A DNA stretch of 64,000 nucleotides from positions 1 through 64,000 of the forward strand of contig CAZJPN010000036.1 in the NCBI GenBank assembly GCA_964547905.1, read 5' to 3'. Positions within the stretch are counted from its first letter, which is position 1, and the number at the start of each line of letters is the position of its first letter. The notes beneath the pieces are model-generated. The model saw only the letters and a list, made by a program, of their open reading frames with translations, made no database searches and was not told the origin of the DNA. The stretch comes from JAJYLM01 sp964547905. GTDB taxonomy: Bacteria > JAMCPX01. Position numbers and translations under genes: made by a program. Positions 44,072 through 54,024 of the stretch are shown here, piece by piece.

Positions 44072-45331
44072 TTGAATCTAAAAGAACTCAAAACAAAATC
44101 CATAGCGGAACTTGCCAACATAGCTAAGGAACTAAATGTAGAAAATGCAATGAGTATGCGCAGGCAGGAGCTTATATTCGGCATACTTAAGGCCCAAAGT
44201 GCTAACAACGGTATTATATATGGGGAAGGCGTACTTGAAATACTTCCCGATGGATACGGATTTTTAAGATCCTCGGATTATAATTATTTGCCGGGTCCTG
44301 ATGATATATATGTCTCGCCATCCCAGATAAGAAAGTTTGGTATCAGAACGGGTGATGTAGTAACAGGGCAGATAAGACAACCCAAGGAAGGGGAAAAATA
44401 TTTTGCACTTGTAAAGGTCGAAAGTATAAACAATGATGATCCCGAGGTTGCAAGAAACAAGATCCTTTTTGATAACCTTACCCCGCTTTATCCGGAAGAA
44501 AAATTTAAGCTTGAATACAACCATTCCGAGCTTTCGACGAGGATTATAGATCTTCTTGCTCCAATAGGAAAGGGCCAGCGTGGGCTTATAGTAGCACAGC
44601 CAAGAACGGGTAAAACTATTCTTTTACAGCACATAGCAAACGCTATTATCAAAAATCACCCCGAGGTTCATCTCATAGTACTCCTGATAGATGAAAGACC
44701 CGAAGAGGTTACGGACATGCAGAGGTCTGTTAAAGGTGAAGTTATAAGTTCTACTTTTGATGAGCCTGCACAAAGGCATGTTCAGGTTGCTGATATGGTT
44801 CTTGAAAAAGCAAAGAGGCTTGTAGAACACGGCCGTGATGTTGTTATACTGCTTGACAGTATAACCAGACTTGCGAGAGCACATAATACAATCGTTCCCG
44901 CAAGTGGCAAGGTTTTGTCTGGCGGTGTAGATGCGAATGCACTCCAGAGACCAAAGAGGTTTTTTGGTGCAGCAAGAAATATAGAAGAGGGCGGCAGTCT
45001 TACTATTATGGCGACAGCACTTATAGATACAGGTAGCCGCATGGACGAGGTAATTTTCGAGGAGTTCAAAGGTACGGGTAATATGGAGATCGTTCTGGAT
45101 AGGAGGCTCGCCGATAAAAGAGTTTTCCCTGCGATGGATATAAGCAAATCCGGAACAAGAAAGGAAGAACTTTTAATAGATAAAAATGTTATCAATAAAC
45201 TGTGGGTGTTGAGAAAAGTCCTGCAGCCTATGGGCGTTGTGGAAGCCATGGAGTTCTTGATAGATAAGATGACAAAAACAAAAACGAATAAAGATTTCCT
45301 TGACTCAATGAACAAAGTTGATCTTGATTAG
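44072..45331 (+). CDS. rho: Transcription termination factor Rho
   Basis: The 419-residue protein starts at TTG with AGAAGG upstream. It has the N-terminal Rho-N helices, the RNA-binding OB fold (GVLEILPDGYGFLRS) and the hexameric ATPase with GQRGLIVAQPRTGKT (Walker A), LLIDERPEEVTDM and LDSITRLARAHN. A small hairpin (AAAGGC/GCCTTT at about 43998-44013) lies in its leader and could attenuate transcription. rpmE, prfA and prmC follow in the conserved order. Confidence 0.97.
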   Translation: MNLKELKTKSIAELANIAKELNVENAMSMRRQELIFGILKAQSANNGIIYGEGVLEILPDGYGFLRSSDYNYLPGPDDIYVSPSQIRKFGIRTGDVVTGQIRQPKEGEKYFALVKVESINNDDPEVARNKILFDNLTPLYPEEKFKLEYNHSELSTRIIDLLAPIGKGQRGLIVAQPRTGKTILLQHIANAIIKNHPEVHLIVLLIDERPEEVTDMQRSVKGEVISSTFDEPAQRHVQVADMVLEKAKRLVEHGRDVVILLDSITRLARAHNTIVPASGKVLSGGVDANALQRPKRFFGAARNIEEGGSLTIMATALIDTGSRMDEVIFEEFKGTGNMEIVLDRRLADKRVFPAMDISKSGTRKEELLIDKNVINKLWVLRKVLQPMGVVEAMEFLIDKMTKTKTNKDFLDSMNKVDLD

Positions 45332-45346
45332 AAAACCGGAGGTAAA

Positions 45347-45574
45347 ATGAAAAAAGGTATACATCCTAACTATGTAAAAGCTATGATAAAATGTGCATGT
45401 GGAAATGTCATAGAAACACGATCGACAAAGGGCGATTATACAGTGGAGATCTGCTCGAACTGTCATCCGTTCTTTACTGGCAAACAAAAATTTGTTGATT
45501 CTGCAGGTATGGTCGAGAAGTTCCAAAGGAAGTACAGCAAAAAGGCCGACAAAAAAGTATCGAAAATAAACTAA
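45347..45574 (+). CDS. rpmE: 50S ribosomal protein L31, zinc-binding form
   Basis: The 75-residue protein begins MKKGIHPNYVKAMIKCACGN and has CxC near 16-18 and CSNCHPF, giving the four-ligand zinc ribbon of the C+ type of L31. An AACCGGAGG ribosome site lies just upstream. Confidence 0.96.
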   Translation: MKKGIHPNYVKAMIKCACGNVIETRSTKGDYTVEICSNCHPFFTGKQKFVDSAGMVEKFQRKYSKKADKKVSKIN

Positions 45575-45620
45575 GCCATATCCTCGTATAAATAAGGCAT
45601 GATTCCGGGTAATAAGGTAT

Positions 45621-45770
45621 ATGGCTATTGGAAAGCTTAAACTTGCAAGATCAACAGAACCCGCGATTTTCGAGAGATCAAACCCGGCCCGCATCATTGT
45701 TTTATTGAGAACGAGTTATTTTTTCTGCGGCAAATTAAAAGGAATCATACCCTTTTACAAAGGCTTGTAA
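45621..45770 (+). CDS. Possible 49-residue ORF between rpmE and prfA
   Basis: An ATG with AAGG nearby opens a 49-codon frame (MAIGKLKLARSTEPAIFERS...) that ends one base before prfA. I recognise no family. In many related genomes a DUF1385 gene occupies this place, but this peptide does not look like it. It may be a chance frame. Confidence 0.25.
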   Translation: MAIGKLKLARSTEPAIFERSNPARIIVLLRTSYFFCGKLKGIIPFYKGL

Positions 45771-45771
45771 C

Positions 45772-46845
45772 ATGTTTGAAAATATCGAAAAGGTTTTACA
45801 GCGTTATAATCAGCTCAGCTCTTTATTAACCGAACCGGAAGTTTTTAATGATCCGAAAGCATACACCAGATATATCAAAGAAAAAAACGAGATAGAACCT
45901 CTTGCATTAACTTATCAAGCATACAAAGAATTAGAAAAGAGTATAGAATCTACAAAACAATTACTCAATACAGGCGAAGATGACATAAAACTCCTTGCAA
46001 AGGAAGAACTGCAATCTTTAGAGAAACAGAAAGAGTCGGTTGAGAATAAGCTCAAAGAACTGATCCTGCCCAATGACCCTCTGGATTCTAAAAATGTATT
46101 GCTCGAAATACGTGCAGGTGCCGGTGGTGAAGAGTCCGCTCTTTTTGCAGGGGATTTATTAAAAATGTATCTGAAGTATGCAGAGAAGAAAAAATGGCGT
46201 ACAGAGATTTTAAGCGAGAATATAACCGGTATGGGTGGGTATAAAGAAATTATTGTGCTTATAGAGGGAGAAAGGGTTTACAGTAGATTGAAATTCGAAA
46301 GCGGCGTTCATAGGGTTCAAAGGGTTCCTAAAACAGAAGCAAGCGGACGGGTACACACATCAACTGCAACGGTTGCAATACTACCGGAGGCCGATGATGT
46401 GGAAATCGATGTTAAAGCGGATGATTTGAGAATAGATACATTCAGGGCTGGAGGTCATGGGGGGCAGAATGTTAATAAACTCGAAACAGCCATAAGAATA
46501 ACACATATACCCACAGGCATGGTTGTTGTATGTCAGGATGAACGTTCTCAGTACCAGAACAGGATAAAGGCAATGAAAATAATAAAATCGCGGTTGCTGA
46601 CCATGAATATAGAAAAACAGACATCTGAAAGAGCACTGGATAGAAAGAATCAGGTTGGTACGGGGGATCGCAGTGAAAAGATTAGAACATATAATTTTCC
46701 TCAAAACAGGATCACAGATCACAGAATCAACTATACAGTTTATGCGTTAAACTCGGTTCTATCAGGAGAAATTGATGAATTTATAGACGCACTTACCGCC
46801 TTCTACAGGGCAAATGAGCTTGCCAACGCAATCTCTTCAAAATGA
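45772..46845 (+). CDS. prfA: Peptide chain release factor 1
   Basis: The 357-residue protein has the GGQ motif (230-232) in FRAGGHGGQNVNK, which enters the peptidyl-transferase centre. The codon-recognition PxT motif lies earlier in the fold (VPKTEASGRVHTS is the segment before the catalytic domain). It releases peptides at UAA and UAG. prmC, which methylates the GGQ glutamine, follows 3 bp later. Confidence 0.97.
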   Translation: MFENIEKVLQRYNQLSSLLTEPEVFNDPKAYTRYIKEKNEIEPLALTYQAYKELEKSIESTKQLLNTGEDDIKLLAKEELQSLEKQKESVENKLKELILPNDPLDSKNVLLEIRAGAGGEESALFAGDLLKMYLKYAEKKKWRTEILSENITGMGGYKEIIVLIEGERVYSRLKFESGVHRVQRVPKTEASGRVHTSTATVAILPEADDVEIDVKADDLRIDTFRAGGHGGQNVNKLETAIRITHIPTGMVVVCQDERSQYQNRIKAMKIIKSRLLTMNIEKQTSERALDRKNQVGTGDRSEKIRTYNFPQNRITDHRINYTVYALNSVLSGEIDEFIDALTAFYRANELANAISSK

Positions 46846-46848
46846 AGT

Positions 46849-47703
46849 ATGCCTCAGCTGAATGACATATATGAATGGATAAAAACTTACACACGTGTTA
46901 AAAATATCCGCATCGCTTTATCAGAAACAAATATTATAATCTCAAGCATAATAGGCATACCAAGAGAACATCTGCTCATACATAAGGATATTGTTTTATC
47001 AAACAGTTATGTTAGAAAGATCAAAAAGGCCATAAAAAAACGCAGTATCCATTATCCGCTGCAATACATCATCGGTTCTGTAGAATTTATGGGAATCGAT
47101 TTTCTTATCACCCCGGGTGTATTAATTCCAAGGCCTGAAACAGAATTGCTTGTGGAGACGGTTTTAAAGTATATAGCAGAGCTTAAATACAAGACTATTC
47201 TTGACCTCTGTTGCGGTAGCGGGGTTGTAGGATTAAGCATAGCAAGTATAGATAAAAACACATTTGTAAGTTTGAGTGATAGTTCCGTGAGGGCTATAAA
47301 CCTGACAAGTAAAAACAGCGGCAGACTTGGTCTTACAGGTAAGATAAACCTTTATAAAGGGGATTTGTTTTCTAAAATACCTTTATCGTCAAAATTCGAT
47401 CTGATTGTCTCAAACCCGCCATATGTCCCGCACACCAGGATGCGGCATTTACAAAAGGAAGTATTGTATGAGCCTGTAAAAGCGATAGACGGCGGAGAAA
47501 AGGGTTTAGAGATTATCAAAAAGATTATTCAACAAGCAGGCAAATTTTTAAACGAGGATGGTATGCTTATGATAGAGCATGATGACACACATAAGAAATA
47601 TCTGGAAACAATATGTACGGACGCAGATCAAGGTACACTGAAGTACATCAAAACAATCAACGATCTCTCCGGCCTTCCACGCTTGAGCCTGTTTTCCCAT
47701 TGA
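46849..47703 (+). CDS. prmC: Release factor glutamine methyltransferase
   Basis: The 284-residue enzyme has an N-terminal helical domain, the SAM motif ILDLCCGSGVVGLS and the NPPY motif at 189-192 (VSNPPYVP). It methylates the glutamine of the GGQ motif of release factors. The gene lies directly after prfA, the usual pairing. Confidence 0.96.
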   Translation: MPQLNDIYEWIKTYTRVKNIRIALSETNIIISSIIGIPREHLLIHKDIVLSNSYVRKIKKAIKKRSIHYPLQYIIGSVEFMGIDFLITPGVLIPRPETELLVETVLKYIAELKYKTILDLCCGSGVVGLSIASIDKNTFVSLSDSSVRAINLTSKNSGRLGLTGKINLYKGDLFSKIPLSSKFDLIVSNPPYVPHTRMRHLQKEVLYEPVKAIDGGEKGLEIIKKIIQQAGKFLNEDGMLMIEHDDTHKKYLETICTDADQGTLKYIKTINDLSGLPRLSLFSH

Positions 47704-47803
47704 TTCGATCAGAGGAGGAGCGATTCTAAACGATTTTTTGCATGACATTTTCCAATACATTTTTTGAGTTTAATTGACTTTTCATATTTCCTACCATAGG
47801 AAA

Positions 47804-47874
47804 CTTTGTTAGAAAGAAAGAGTTTAAAAACTATCTATTATCCCCATCGTAAATGCCGGGGCTTTCTAACGGGG
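47804..47874. repeat. MITE-like repeat, copy C
   Basis: The right end CTTTCTAACGGGG (47862-47874) is perfect, and the left end is degenerate (CTTTGTTAGAAAG). Internal text TTTAAAAACTAT...CCCC matches copy B, and both continue GGGGTAAAAA beyond the repeat. It lies in the gap before the MalT/BTAD gene. Confidence 0.6.
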
Positions 47875-47922
47875 TAAAAAATTATATGTGTATGCTGTTG
47901 TTGAAAGTGGAGGGCAATAACA

Positions 47923-50900
47923 TTGCAAACAAATTCTCTTGCAAAGCTGCAAAGTCCTTCGGTGGGAACTGTTGTTTTCAGGAAGAGGCTGTTTCAGAAG
48001 CTTGATCAAGCAAGGAAGAAAAGGATTATCTGGATTACAGGACAGCCAGGCTCAGGTAAAACAACTCTTGTTGCAAGTTATGTATCGGCACACAAACTTC
48101 CCCACGCATGGTATCATATAGACGGTTCTGATGCAGACCTTGCGACCTTTTTCTATTACCTGAGATATGTAGTTAAGAAAATAACACCTGCAAAACGCTC
48201 AAGGCTACCGCTTTTGACTCCTGAGTATCTTGCCGATGTCACAACATATACGCGTAGATATTTTGAGAATCTTTACAGCATGCTGCCCGAAGGTTTTGTT
48301 CTTGTGTTTGATAATTACCACGAGGTCAATAGTAATCCGCTATTTCACTCTATTATGAATGAGGCATTGATGAGGGTGCCGGAGCACGGGAATGTCGTAT
48401 TGATCAGCCGGACAGAACCCCCCGATACATTCTCGCGTCTCAGGGCGAACAATATGATGGAGATTGTCAGTAACGAGATGATCAAGTTTACACCTGAAGA
48501 AGCTGGCGAACTTATTAGGCTGCGCTGCGGTGAAAACCATACTCTTGAAACGGTCAAAAAACTCCATGATCGGACAGACGGTTGGGCAGCCGGAATCATC
48601 CTTATGCTCGAGCAGAATAAGGAGAGATTCGATGTCGCTTCGCAGGACGGCTTCAAAGACTATCAAGCTATATTCGACTATTTTTCCGCCGAGATTTTTG
48701 ATCGGTTAGCGCCGAACATGCAGGATTTTCTTCTGAAGATATGCTTTTTCCCTTTCATCACCGTAGAGATGGCAAACAGGATGACGGACAGAAACACCTC
48801 GGAGCGCATATTGAACGAGCTGGTAAAGTCCCAGTATTTTACCATCAAACATCAGGATAACACCTATAAATATCACGACCTGTTCAGGGAATTTCTAATG
48901 GTGCGAGCAAAGGTGTATTTCAATGAACCAGAACTTCAGCGTATCTATAAGCAGGCAGCAATGATTCTCAAGGAAAATGGGAAGATTGAAGATGCTGTAG
49001 AACTGTTTAAAAAGTCCGAGAGCGTGGCGGATATTCGGGAGATTATTATAGGGCATGCACAGACATTGATAGCACAGGGCAGGAACAAGATACTTGATGC
49101 ATGGATAAAAGCCATCCCCGAGAGGGTATTACATCAGGATCCATGGCTTTTATACTGGCTTGGTGAATCGAGCTCTGTGTTTAATCCTGTTGAAGGTAGG
49201 TCATATTTTGAGAAAGCATTTCAGGGATTTCAAAAAAATGGAACCAATGCTGAAGGAGTTTACCTGGCATGGTGTGGTATTATTGAAACATTCTTCTATG
49301 AATTTGGTAACTACAAGCATACAGAAAAATGGATTACTACAATGGAAAAAATTATCGCTAACCACCCGAAATTTCCTTCAAAGGAACTTAAAGCGCGCGT
49401 ATTAAGCTTGATTGTTCAGGTACTAACGTTTCAGAAACCAGAACATCCAAAAATTAAAACATGGGCAGAACAGGCATTGTCGCTTTTAGAATATATCAAG
49501 GATCCAGACCTGCGAGTATATTATCTTTCCTATGTAACAAATTATTATTCATGGACAGGCAACATCGTTAAATTTGATTTGCTGATTAATTTAATGAAAT
49601 CAATAGCAAAACCAGAATCCTTATCTATAAGGACAAAGCTGCTTTACCAAATGTTTATGGCTGTACATGCACGCCACCTTTCTTTAAAGGAACCCTGCTT
49701 GAATGCCGTGCACGAAGCCCTTGCTATAGCTGATACGTACGGGGTGCATTATTTTGATCACCTTATCATGGCACAGGCGGTTTATCTCTTATTTGGGACA
49801 GGTGATATCAAAAAAATAGAAGAATTCCTGCATATGATGGGACCCGTGGTTAACCAATCCAGTCTGCTTGAGGTAATACAGTATAATTCCATGCTCGGAT
49901 GGCTTGATAAATTGAACGGCAATACGCAGAATGCAATACAGAAAATTGAGTATTCTTTGAAGCTATCGTTGGCTATGGGTTCACCTTTCCCTGAGGCTCT
50001 CATCCGCAGTGCACTGGCTGAGCTATATTACATGCAAGGTGATTATACGATCGCCGCCAAACATCTTAAGCGTGCATTCTTTCTCGGTAAAAAAATGAGA
50101 AGTTATATGCTCGAATATATGTCTTCTCTTTTAAATATATCTTGGTTTTTTGATAATAATGTTTTTCATAATGAAGAGCACGGGTTAAAGCTTTTACGAA
50201 AAACAATGACCCTTGGTAAGAAATATAATATCATTCATACTTTTCTGGAAACAAGGCAGATAAGGATACAACTGTGCATGAAAGCATTGGAAAAAGGAAT
50301 TGAAGTCAAGTATGTCCATAAGCTTATTAAAAGACTTGAGTTGACACCTGATGCATTCCCCATGAAATACGAGAACTGGCCGTGGGAATTCAAGGTTTAT
50401 ACATTTGGCGGACTCAAGATCCTAAAGGACGATACAACCATGGCACTGTCAAGAAAGGCCCAGGTCAAGCCTATTGAGCTGTTACAGTTTCTTATTGTCA
50501 ATAATGACAAATCAGTGGCGCTTGATCATATAAGCGGTGCTTTGTGGCCTGAGGCTCAAGGTGATTATGCATACCAGACACTGAATACAACCATACACAG
50601 GCTCAGGAAGATGCTTGGTTCAAACGATGCCGTTATATTACAGTCAAGGAGGCTTATGCTGAATCCACAAAAATGCTGGGTGGATGTTGCGGCGTATGAA
50701 TATCTTTTAAAGAGCATTGAGGGGCTTTTATCCGGCAATAACGAATCTACAAAATTATCTGACAAACAAGAGGAGATCAAAGTTCTGGAACGGCGTATCT
50801 TTGACCTCTATAAAGGAGATTTTTTTACACAGGAGTCCATACCGTCGTGGGTTATAAGTTTCAGGGATATGCAGCATGACCGATTTATACATTTTGTAGA

Positions 50901-51141
50901 AATACTTAGCGGTTATTATAACGATAGAGAAGATTTTCACCATGCAATCCAAATTTATAAAAAGGGATTAGAAATAGATAATCAGGTAGAATTCTTTTAT
51001 CAGCAGCTGATAATGCTGTATAAATCTTTGGGACGCCGTGCCGAGGCTATTACTATGTATAGACGATGTAAGGTAATCTTATCTCAGACACTTGACATAG
51101 AGCTGTCGGATAAAACCAAGGAAATATATAGAGACATTTAA
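47923..51141 (+). CDS. MalT-like STAND ATPase fused to a BTAD transcriptional activator
   Basis: The 1072-residue protein starts at TTG with GGAGGG 9 nt upstream. Residues 35-300 are a signalling ATPase (WITGQPGSGKTTL, Walker A GQPGSGKT at 40-47; DGWAAGIIL as in LuxR/MalT NTPases). The middle (about 330-800) is helical repeat (TPR-like). From about 823 (FKVYTFGGLKIL) it has an OmpR/SARP-type winged helix, then a BTAD domain ending about 1072. MalT-type regulators sense a ligand and switch on genes. The LuxR HTH of MalT is replaced by the SARP-type one. Ser/Thr kinase and FHA genes follow. Confidence 0.88.
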   Translation: MQTNSLAKLQSPSVGTVVFRKRLFQKLDQARKKRIIWITGQPGSGKTTLVASYVSAHKLPHAWYHIDGSDADLATFFYYLRYVVKKITPAKRSRLPLLTPEYLADVTTYTRRYFENLYSMLPEGFVLVFDNYHEVNSNPLFHSIMNEALMRVPEHGNVVLISRTEPPDTFSRLRANNMMEIVSNEMIKFTPEEAGELIRLRCGENHTLETVKKLHDRTDGWAAGIILMLEQNKERFDVASQDGFKDYQAIFDYFSAEIFDRLAPNMQDFLLKICFFPFITVEMANRMTDRNTSERILNELVKSQYFTIKHQDNTYKYHDLFREFLMVRAKVYFNEPELQRIYKQAAMILKENGKIEDAVELFKKSESVADIREIIIGHAQTLIAQGRNKILDAWIKAIPERVLHQDPWLLYWLGESSSVFNPVEGRSYFEKAFQGFQKNGTNAEGVYLAWCGIIETFFYEFGNYKHTEKWITTMEKIIANHPKFPSKELKARVLSLIVQVLTFQKPEHPKIKTWAEQALSLLEYIKDPDLRVYYLSYVTNYYSWTGNIVKFDLLINLMKSIAKPESLSIRTKLLYQMFMAVHARHLSLKEPCLNAVHEALAIADTYGVHYFDHLIMAQAVYLLFGTGDIKKIEEFLHMMGPVVNQSSLLEVIQYNSMLGWLDKLNGNTQNAIQKIEYSLKLSLAMGSPFPEALIRSALAELYYMQGDYTIAAKHLKRAFFLGKKMRSYMLEYMSSLLNISWFFDNNVFHNEEHGLKLLRKTMTLGKKYNIIHTFLETRQIRIQLCMKALEKGIEVKYVHKLIKRLELTPDAFPMKYENWPWEFKVYTFGGLKILKDDTTMALSRKAQVKPIELLQFLIVNNDKSVALDHISGALWPEAQGDYAYQTLNTTIHRLRKMLGSNDAVILQSRRLMLNPQKCWVDVAAYEYLLKSIEGLLSGNNESTKLSDKQEEIKVLERRIFDLYKGDFFTQESIPSWVISFRDMQHDRFIHFVEILSGYYNDREDFHHAIQIYKKGLEIDNQVEFFYQQLIMLYKSLGRRAEAITMYRRCKVILSQTLDIELSDKTKEIYRDI

Positions 51142-51233
51142 TCCTGCATATCGATAAATTGATTGGTAGGGGAGAATTTAACCCACGCCTCTACTAAAAA
51201 CTACGCTACCGCCCGTTTTGTTATTTCATGCAA

Positions 51234-51262
51234 TTGACATGCATACGGTTTAAATGTAATAT
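51234..51262 (+). promoter_or_regulatory. Promoter of the Ser/Thr kinase gene, leaderless or very short leader
   Basis: A perfect TTGACA (51234-51239) and TAATAT (51257-51262) are spaced 17 nt. The ATG at 51275 begins 12 nt after the -10 box, leaving room for a leader of only about 5 nt and no Shine-Dalgarno. Confidence 0.65.
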
Positions 51263-51274
51263 AGTAACCATGCC

Positions 51275-52240
51275 ATGACTCTAAAAAAAATCTCAAGATA
51301 TGAAATAGAAAAAGAAATTGGTAGGGGGGCGATGGGTGTTGTTTATCTTGCCCACGATCCCATTATTAACAGGAAAGTTGCGCTTAAAACAATGGATATA
51401 GCCAATTCTCTCGATAATACCAAGAGAGAAGAATTAACAAAAAGAATGCTTAAGGAGGTAAGATCAGCGGGTAGATTGAATCACCAGAACATAGTTACAA
51501 TATATGATTATGGCGAAGACGTTCTCCCGTTTGTTGTAATGGAGTATGTCGAAGGTGAGTCATTGGAATCCTTGAGGAAGAAAAAAGGGAAATTCAGCAT
51601 GAACGAACTATATCCTATTATAAAAGGCGTCGCAAGCGGTATTGATTATGCCCATTCTATGGGTATTGTGCACAGGGATATAAAACCCGACAATATATTG
51701 CTCACGAAAGATTATGTTCCCAAAATAACGGATTTTGGTATTGCGAGAATACTTGATACGTCTTCCACTCAGGACTCGGGCATAATAGGTTCGCCTTCTT
51801 ATATGTCTCCGGAACAAATACTCGGTGGTCCCATTGATTCGACCACGGACATCTTTTCACTTGGAGTGATGATATACTATCTCATAGCAGGAGAAAAACC
51901 ATTCTATGGCAATACTCCGCATGCAGTGACCTATAGAATATTAAACGAAGATCCGAATCCGCCCAGCTCCTACAATCCTGCATTAACGCTTCACGTAGAC
52001 GGAGTTTTGTTAAGAACACTTTCCAAAAAACCTTATGAGCGGTATAAGAAAGCCAGTGATGTGGTTGAATCGCTCATAAGGGCCAATTCAAAACAAACAG
52101 AAAAGCCCGAAGACACGATAAAATATGCAACATCAACCAAAAGGAATATCCTTTCGGAAATTTCGCATGTTGATACCATTATTGAAGAAGCAACAACAAA
52201 TCTTAGAAGACATGTCTTTAATAAAAAACAAAAGAGGTGA
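51275..52240 (+). CDS. Serine/threonine protein kinase (Hanks type), soluble
   Basis: The 321-residue kinase has the glycine loop IGRGAMGVVYLA, the ATP-binding lysine K38 (VALK), the catalytic loop HRDIKPDN, DFG in KITDFGIAR, and SPSYMSPEQ as activation-segment end. After about residue 265 comes a charged tail with no membrane segment or sensor domain, so it acts in the cytosol and probably receives its signal through partners. The FHA gene follows at once (stop of the kinase overlaps a GTGA). Confidence 0.94.
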   Translation: MTLKKISRYEIEKEIGRGAMGVVYLAHDPIINRKVALKTMDIANSLDNTKREELTKRMLKEVRSAGRLNHQNIVTIYDYGEDVLPFVVMEYVEGESLESLRKKKGKFSMNELYPIIKGVASGIDYAHSMGIVHRDIKPDNILLTKDYVPKITDFGIARILDTSSTQDSGIIGSPSYMSPEQILGGPIDSTTDIFSLGVMIYYLIAGEKPFYGNTPHAVTYRILNEDPNPPSSYNPALTLHVDGVLLRTLSKKPYERYKKASDVVESLIRANSKQTEKPEDTIKYATSTKRNILSEISHVDTIIEEATTNLRRHVFNKKQKR

Positions 52241-52245
52241 TTCAT

Positions 52246-53115
52246 ATGCAAATAAAGTGTCCTTATTGCGGCAACAGTTTCGACATAGACAATTTTGACA
52301 AACACAACATTACTTGTCCATCGTGCAAGCGTACAATATTATCTGAATCTTTATCCAATACCACCCTCATGGGTATCAACAATGCACCGCAGCAAATTCC
52401 AAATGGTTTGAGGGTTTCCTTAACAGTGCTCGAAGGTAAGGATGTCGGTAAAACCGTTCTGGTTGATAAACCCGACTTTACCATAGGCCGTGAAAATGCG
52501 GATATGGTGTTGAATGATACCCAGGCATCGAGAAAGCATGCCCTTATACAACTCCATGACCGGAGGATTGTTCTGAAGGACCTCGACAGCACCAATGGCA
52601 CATTTATAGGTACAAGGCAGATAAAAGAGGAAGAGTTGAAACATCTGGATGAGATTTCCATAGGGAATACAAGGCTGCTCATAACAATATTTGAAACCCC
52701 GGATACAATGCCGGAAGGTTCAGGCGGAACCATCCTCCTGAAAGACGAGGTATCTGTAGAAGGAACAACGCGCATCCAGAGACCGGATGATGTTGAATTC
52801 AAACTGCCTTACAAACAAAAGATATATCTTGATATCATAGAGGGAATACAAAAAGGTAGCGTCTATGAATTTGCAAGCGGAAGGGTAGTTATAGGAAGAA
52901 CGGATGGAGATCTTATTATGGACGACCCAAACATTTCTAAAAAACATGCAGTTATCGAAACATGGTCAAGAGATACATATTTTATAAGAGACCTTGCAAG
53001 CACAAACGGAACGTATATCAATGGTCAGCGTATAACAACAACGAAGATAAAAAACGGTGACATCATAACTGTTGGTAATACCAAACTCAGGCTAAGAGTG
53101 GAGAATGTACTGTAA
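52246..53115 (+). CDS. Zinc-ribbon protein with two FHA domains
   Basis: The 289-residue protein starts with a zinc ribbon (CPYCGNSF ... CPSCKRTI). FHA domain 1 has FTIGRENADMVL ... SRKHALIQ ... LDSTNGTFI, and FHA domain 2 has VVIGRTDGDLIM ... SKKHAVIE ... LASTNGTYINGQRI. Both carry the Gly-Arg, Ser-x-x-His and Asn residues that bind phosphothreonine, so both should be functional. The ATG at 52246 is chosen (AAGAGGTG upstream) over GTG 52237. It is the likely substrate or adaptor of the adjacent kinase. Confidence 0.9.
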   Translation: MQIKCPYCGNSFDIDNFDKHNITCPSCKRTILSESLSNTTLMGINNAPQQIPNGLRVSLTVLEGKDVGKTVLVDKPDFTIGRENADMVLNDTQASRKHALIQLHDRRIVLKDLDSTNGTFIGTRQIKEEELKHLDEISIGNTRLLITIFETPDTMPEGSGGTILLKDEVSVEGTTRIQRPDDVEFKLPYKQKIYLDIIEGIQKGSVYEFASGRVVIGRTDGDLIMDDPNISKKHAVIETWSRDTYFIRDLASTNGTYINGQRITTTKIKNGDIITVGNTKLRLRVENVL

Positions 53116-53290
53116 TTAAATCATGCTGTCCGTAGAATACATCTTAACGTAGTTGGGTTCGTGTAGTATACTTGACAATCTCAAAGAGATATTCAATAAG
53201 ATTTATAATACTGTATCCAAGAGCAGGATTGTTTTATTCTCATACTGAAGTGGTAAAAAATCATAAAAGCGGGAACAGGCTGAATATTAT

Positions 53291-53833
53291 ATGAATATAG
53301 GAGAGATTCCGAAAGAAGGAAAAAAATTAAATATAAAAAAAGACAACACATGGTTTATGAGCATGGTTGGTGATTCAGATATTGATGTGGAATCTCTTTA
53401 TGGTGACCTGATATCCAAAATCGATATACACATGCAGTACACGAAATCTGTTGTCATAAATGGCAGTGTGCAAGCCGATGTTGTCGTGAGGTGTGTAAAG
53501 TGTCTACAGTTATTTCATCAAGTTATAGACAATAACTTTTCTGTAGTGCTTGAGCCTTATGAGGCTTCAGCACCTACAAAGCATGCTATAGTAAAAACTG
53601 AGCTTGAGGCTGAATTCTATGTTAATGACGAATTCGATCCCGAAGCTGTTGTTTTTGAACAGATAATGCTTAGTTTACCAATGTATCCTTTATGTAAACC
53701 CGACTGTAAAGGGTTGTGCCCATACTGTGGTATTAATCTGAATGAAAATCCGGAACATAAATGTTATAAAAATATGAAAAACAATTCCTTAAGAAATCAA
53801 TTAGAAAAGATAAAAAATATAACGAAGGAGTAA
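53291..53833 (+). CDS. YceD/DUF177 family protein
   Basis: The 180-residue protein has the DUF177 pattern: GSVQADVVVRCVKCLQLF, FDPEAVVFEQIMLSLPMYPLC and KPDCKGLCPYCGINLNE, where four cysteines probably bind zinc. YceD proteins are linked to 23S rRNA processing and ribosome assembly and nearly always sit before rpmF, as here. Confidence 0.88.
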   Translation: MNIGEIPKEGKKLNIKKDNTWFMSMVGDSDIDVESLYGDLISKIDIHMQYTKSVVINGSVQADVVVRCVKCLQLFHQVIDNNFSVVLEPYEASAPTKHAIVKTELEAEFYVNDEFDPEAVVFEQIMLSLPMYPLCKPDCKGLCPYCGINLNENPEHKCYKNMKNNSLRNQLEKIKNITKE

Positions 53834-53835
53834 AT

Positions 53836-54018
53836 ATGGCACAGCCTAAGAGAAAACATTCAAAATCAAGGACAGGGAAAAGAAGGTCAAGCCACAAGCT
53901 GAGCGCCCCCTCACTTGTTGCATGTCCAAGGTGTCACCAGCTTATGAAACCGCATCATATCTGCCCTACATGCGGTTATTATGCCGGTAAAGAGGTAGTA
54001 GAGGTAAAGGAAATATAA
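53836..54018 (+). CDS. rpmF: 50S ribosomal protein L32, zinc-binding form
   Basis: The 60-residue protein begins AQPKRKHSKSRTGKRRSSH and has CPRCHQLMKPHHICPTCGYY, the two CxxC pairs of the zinc-containing form. It lies 2 bp after yceD and 6 bp before plsX. Confidence 0.96.
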   Translation: MAQPKRKHSKSRTGKRRSSHKLSAPSLVACPRCHQLMKPHHICPTCGYYAGKEVVEVKEI

Positions 54019-54024
54019 ACAAAT

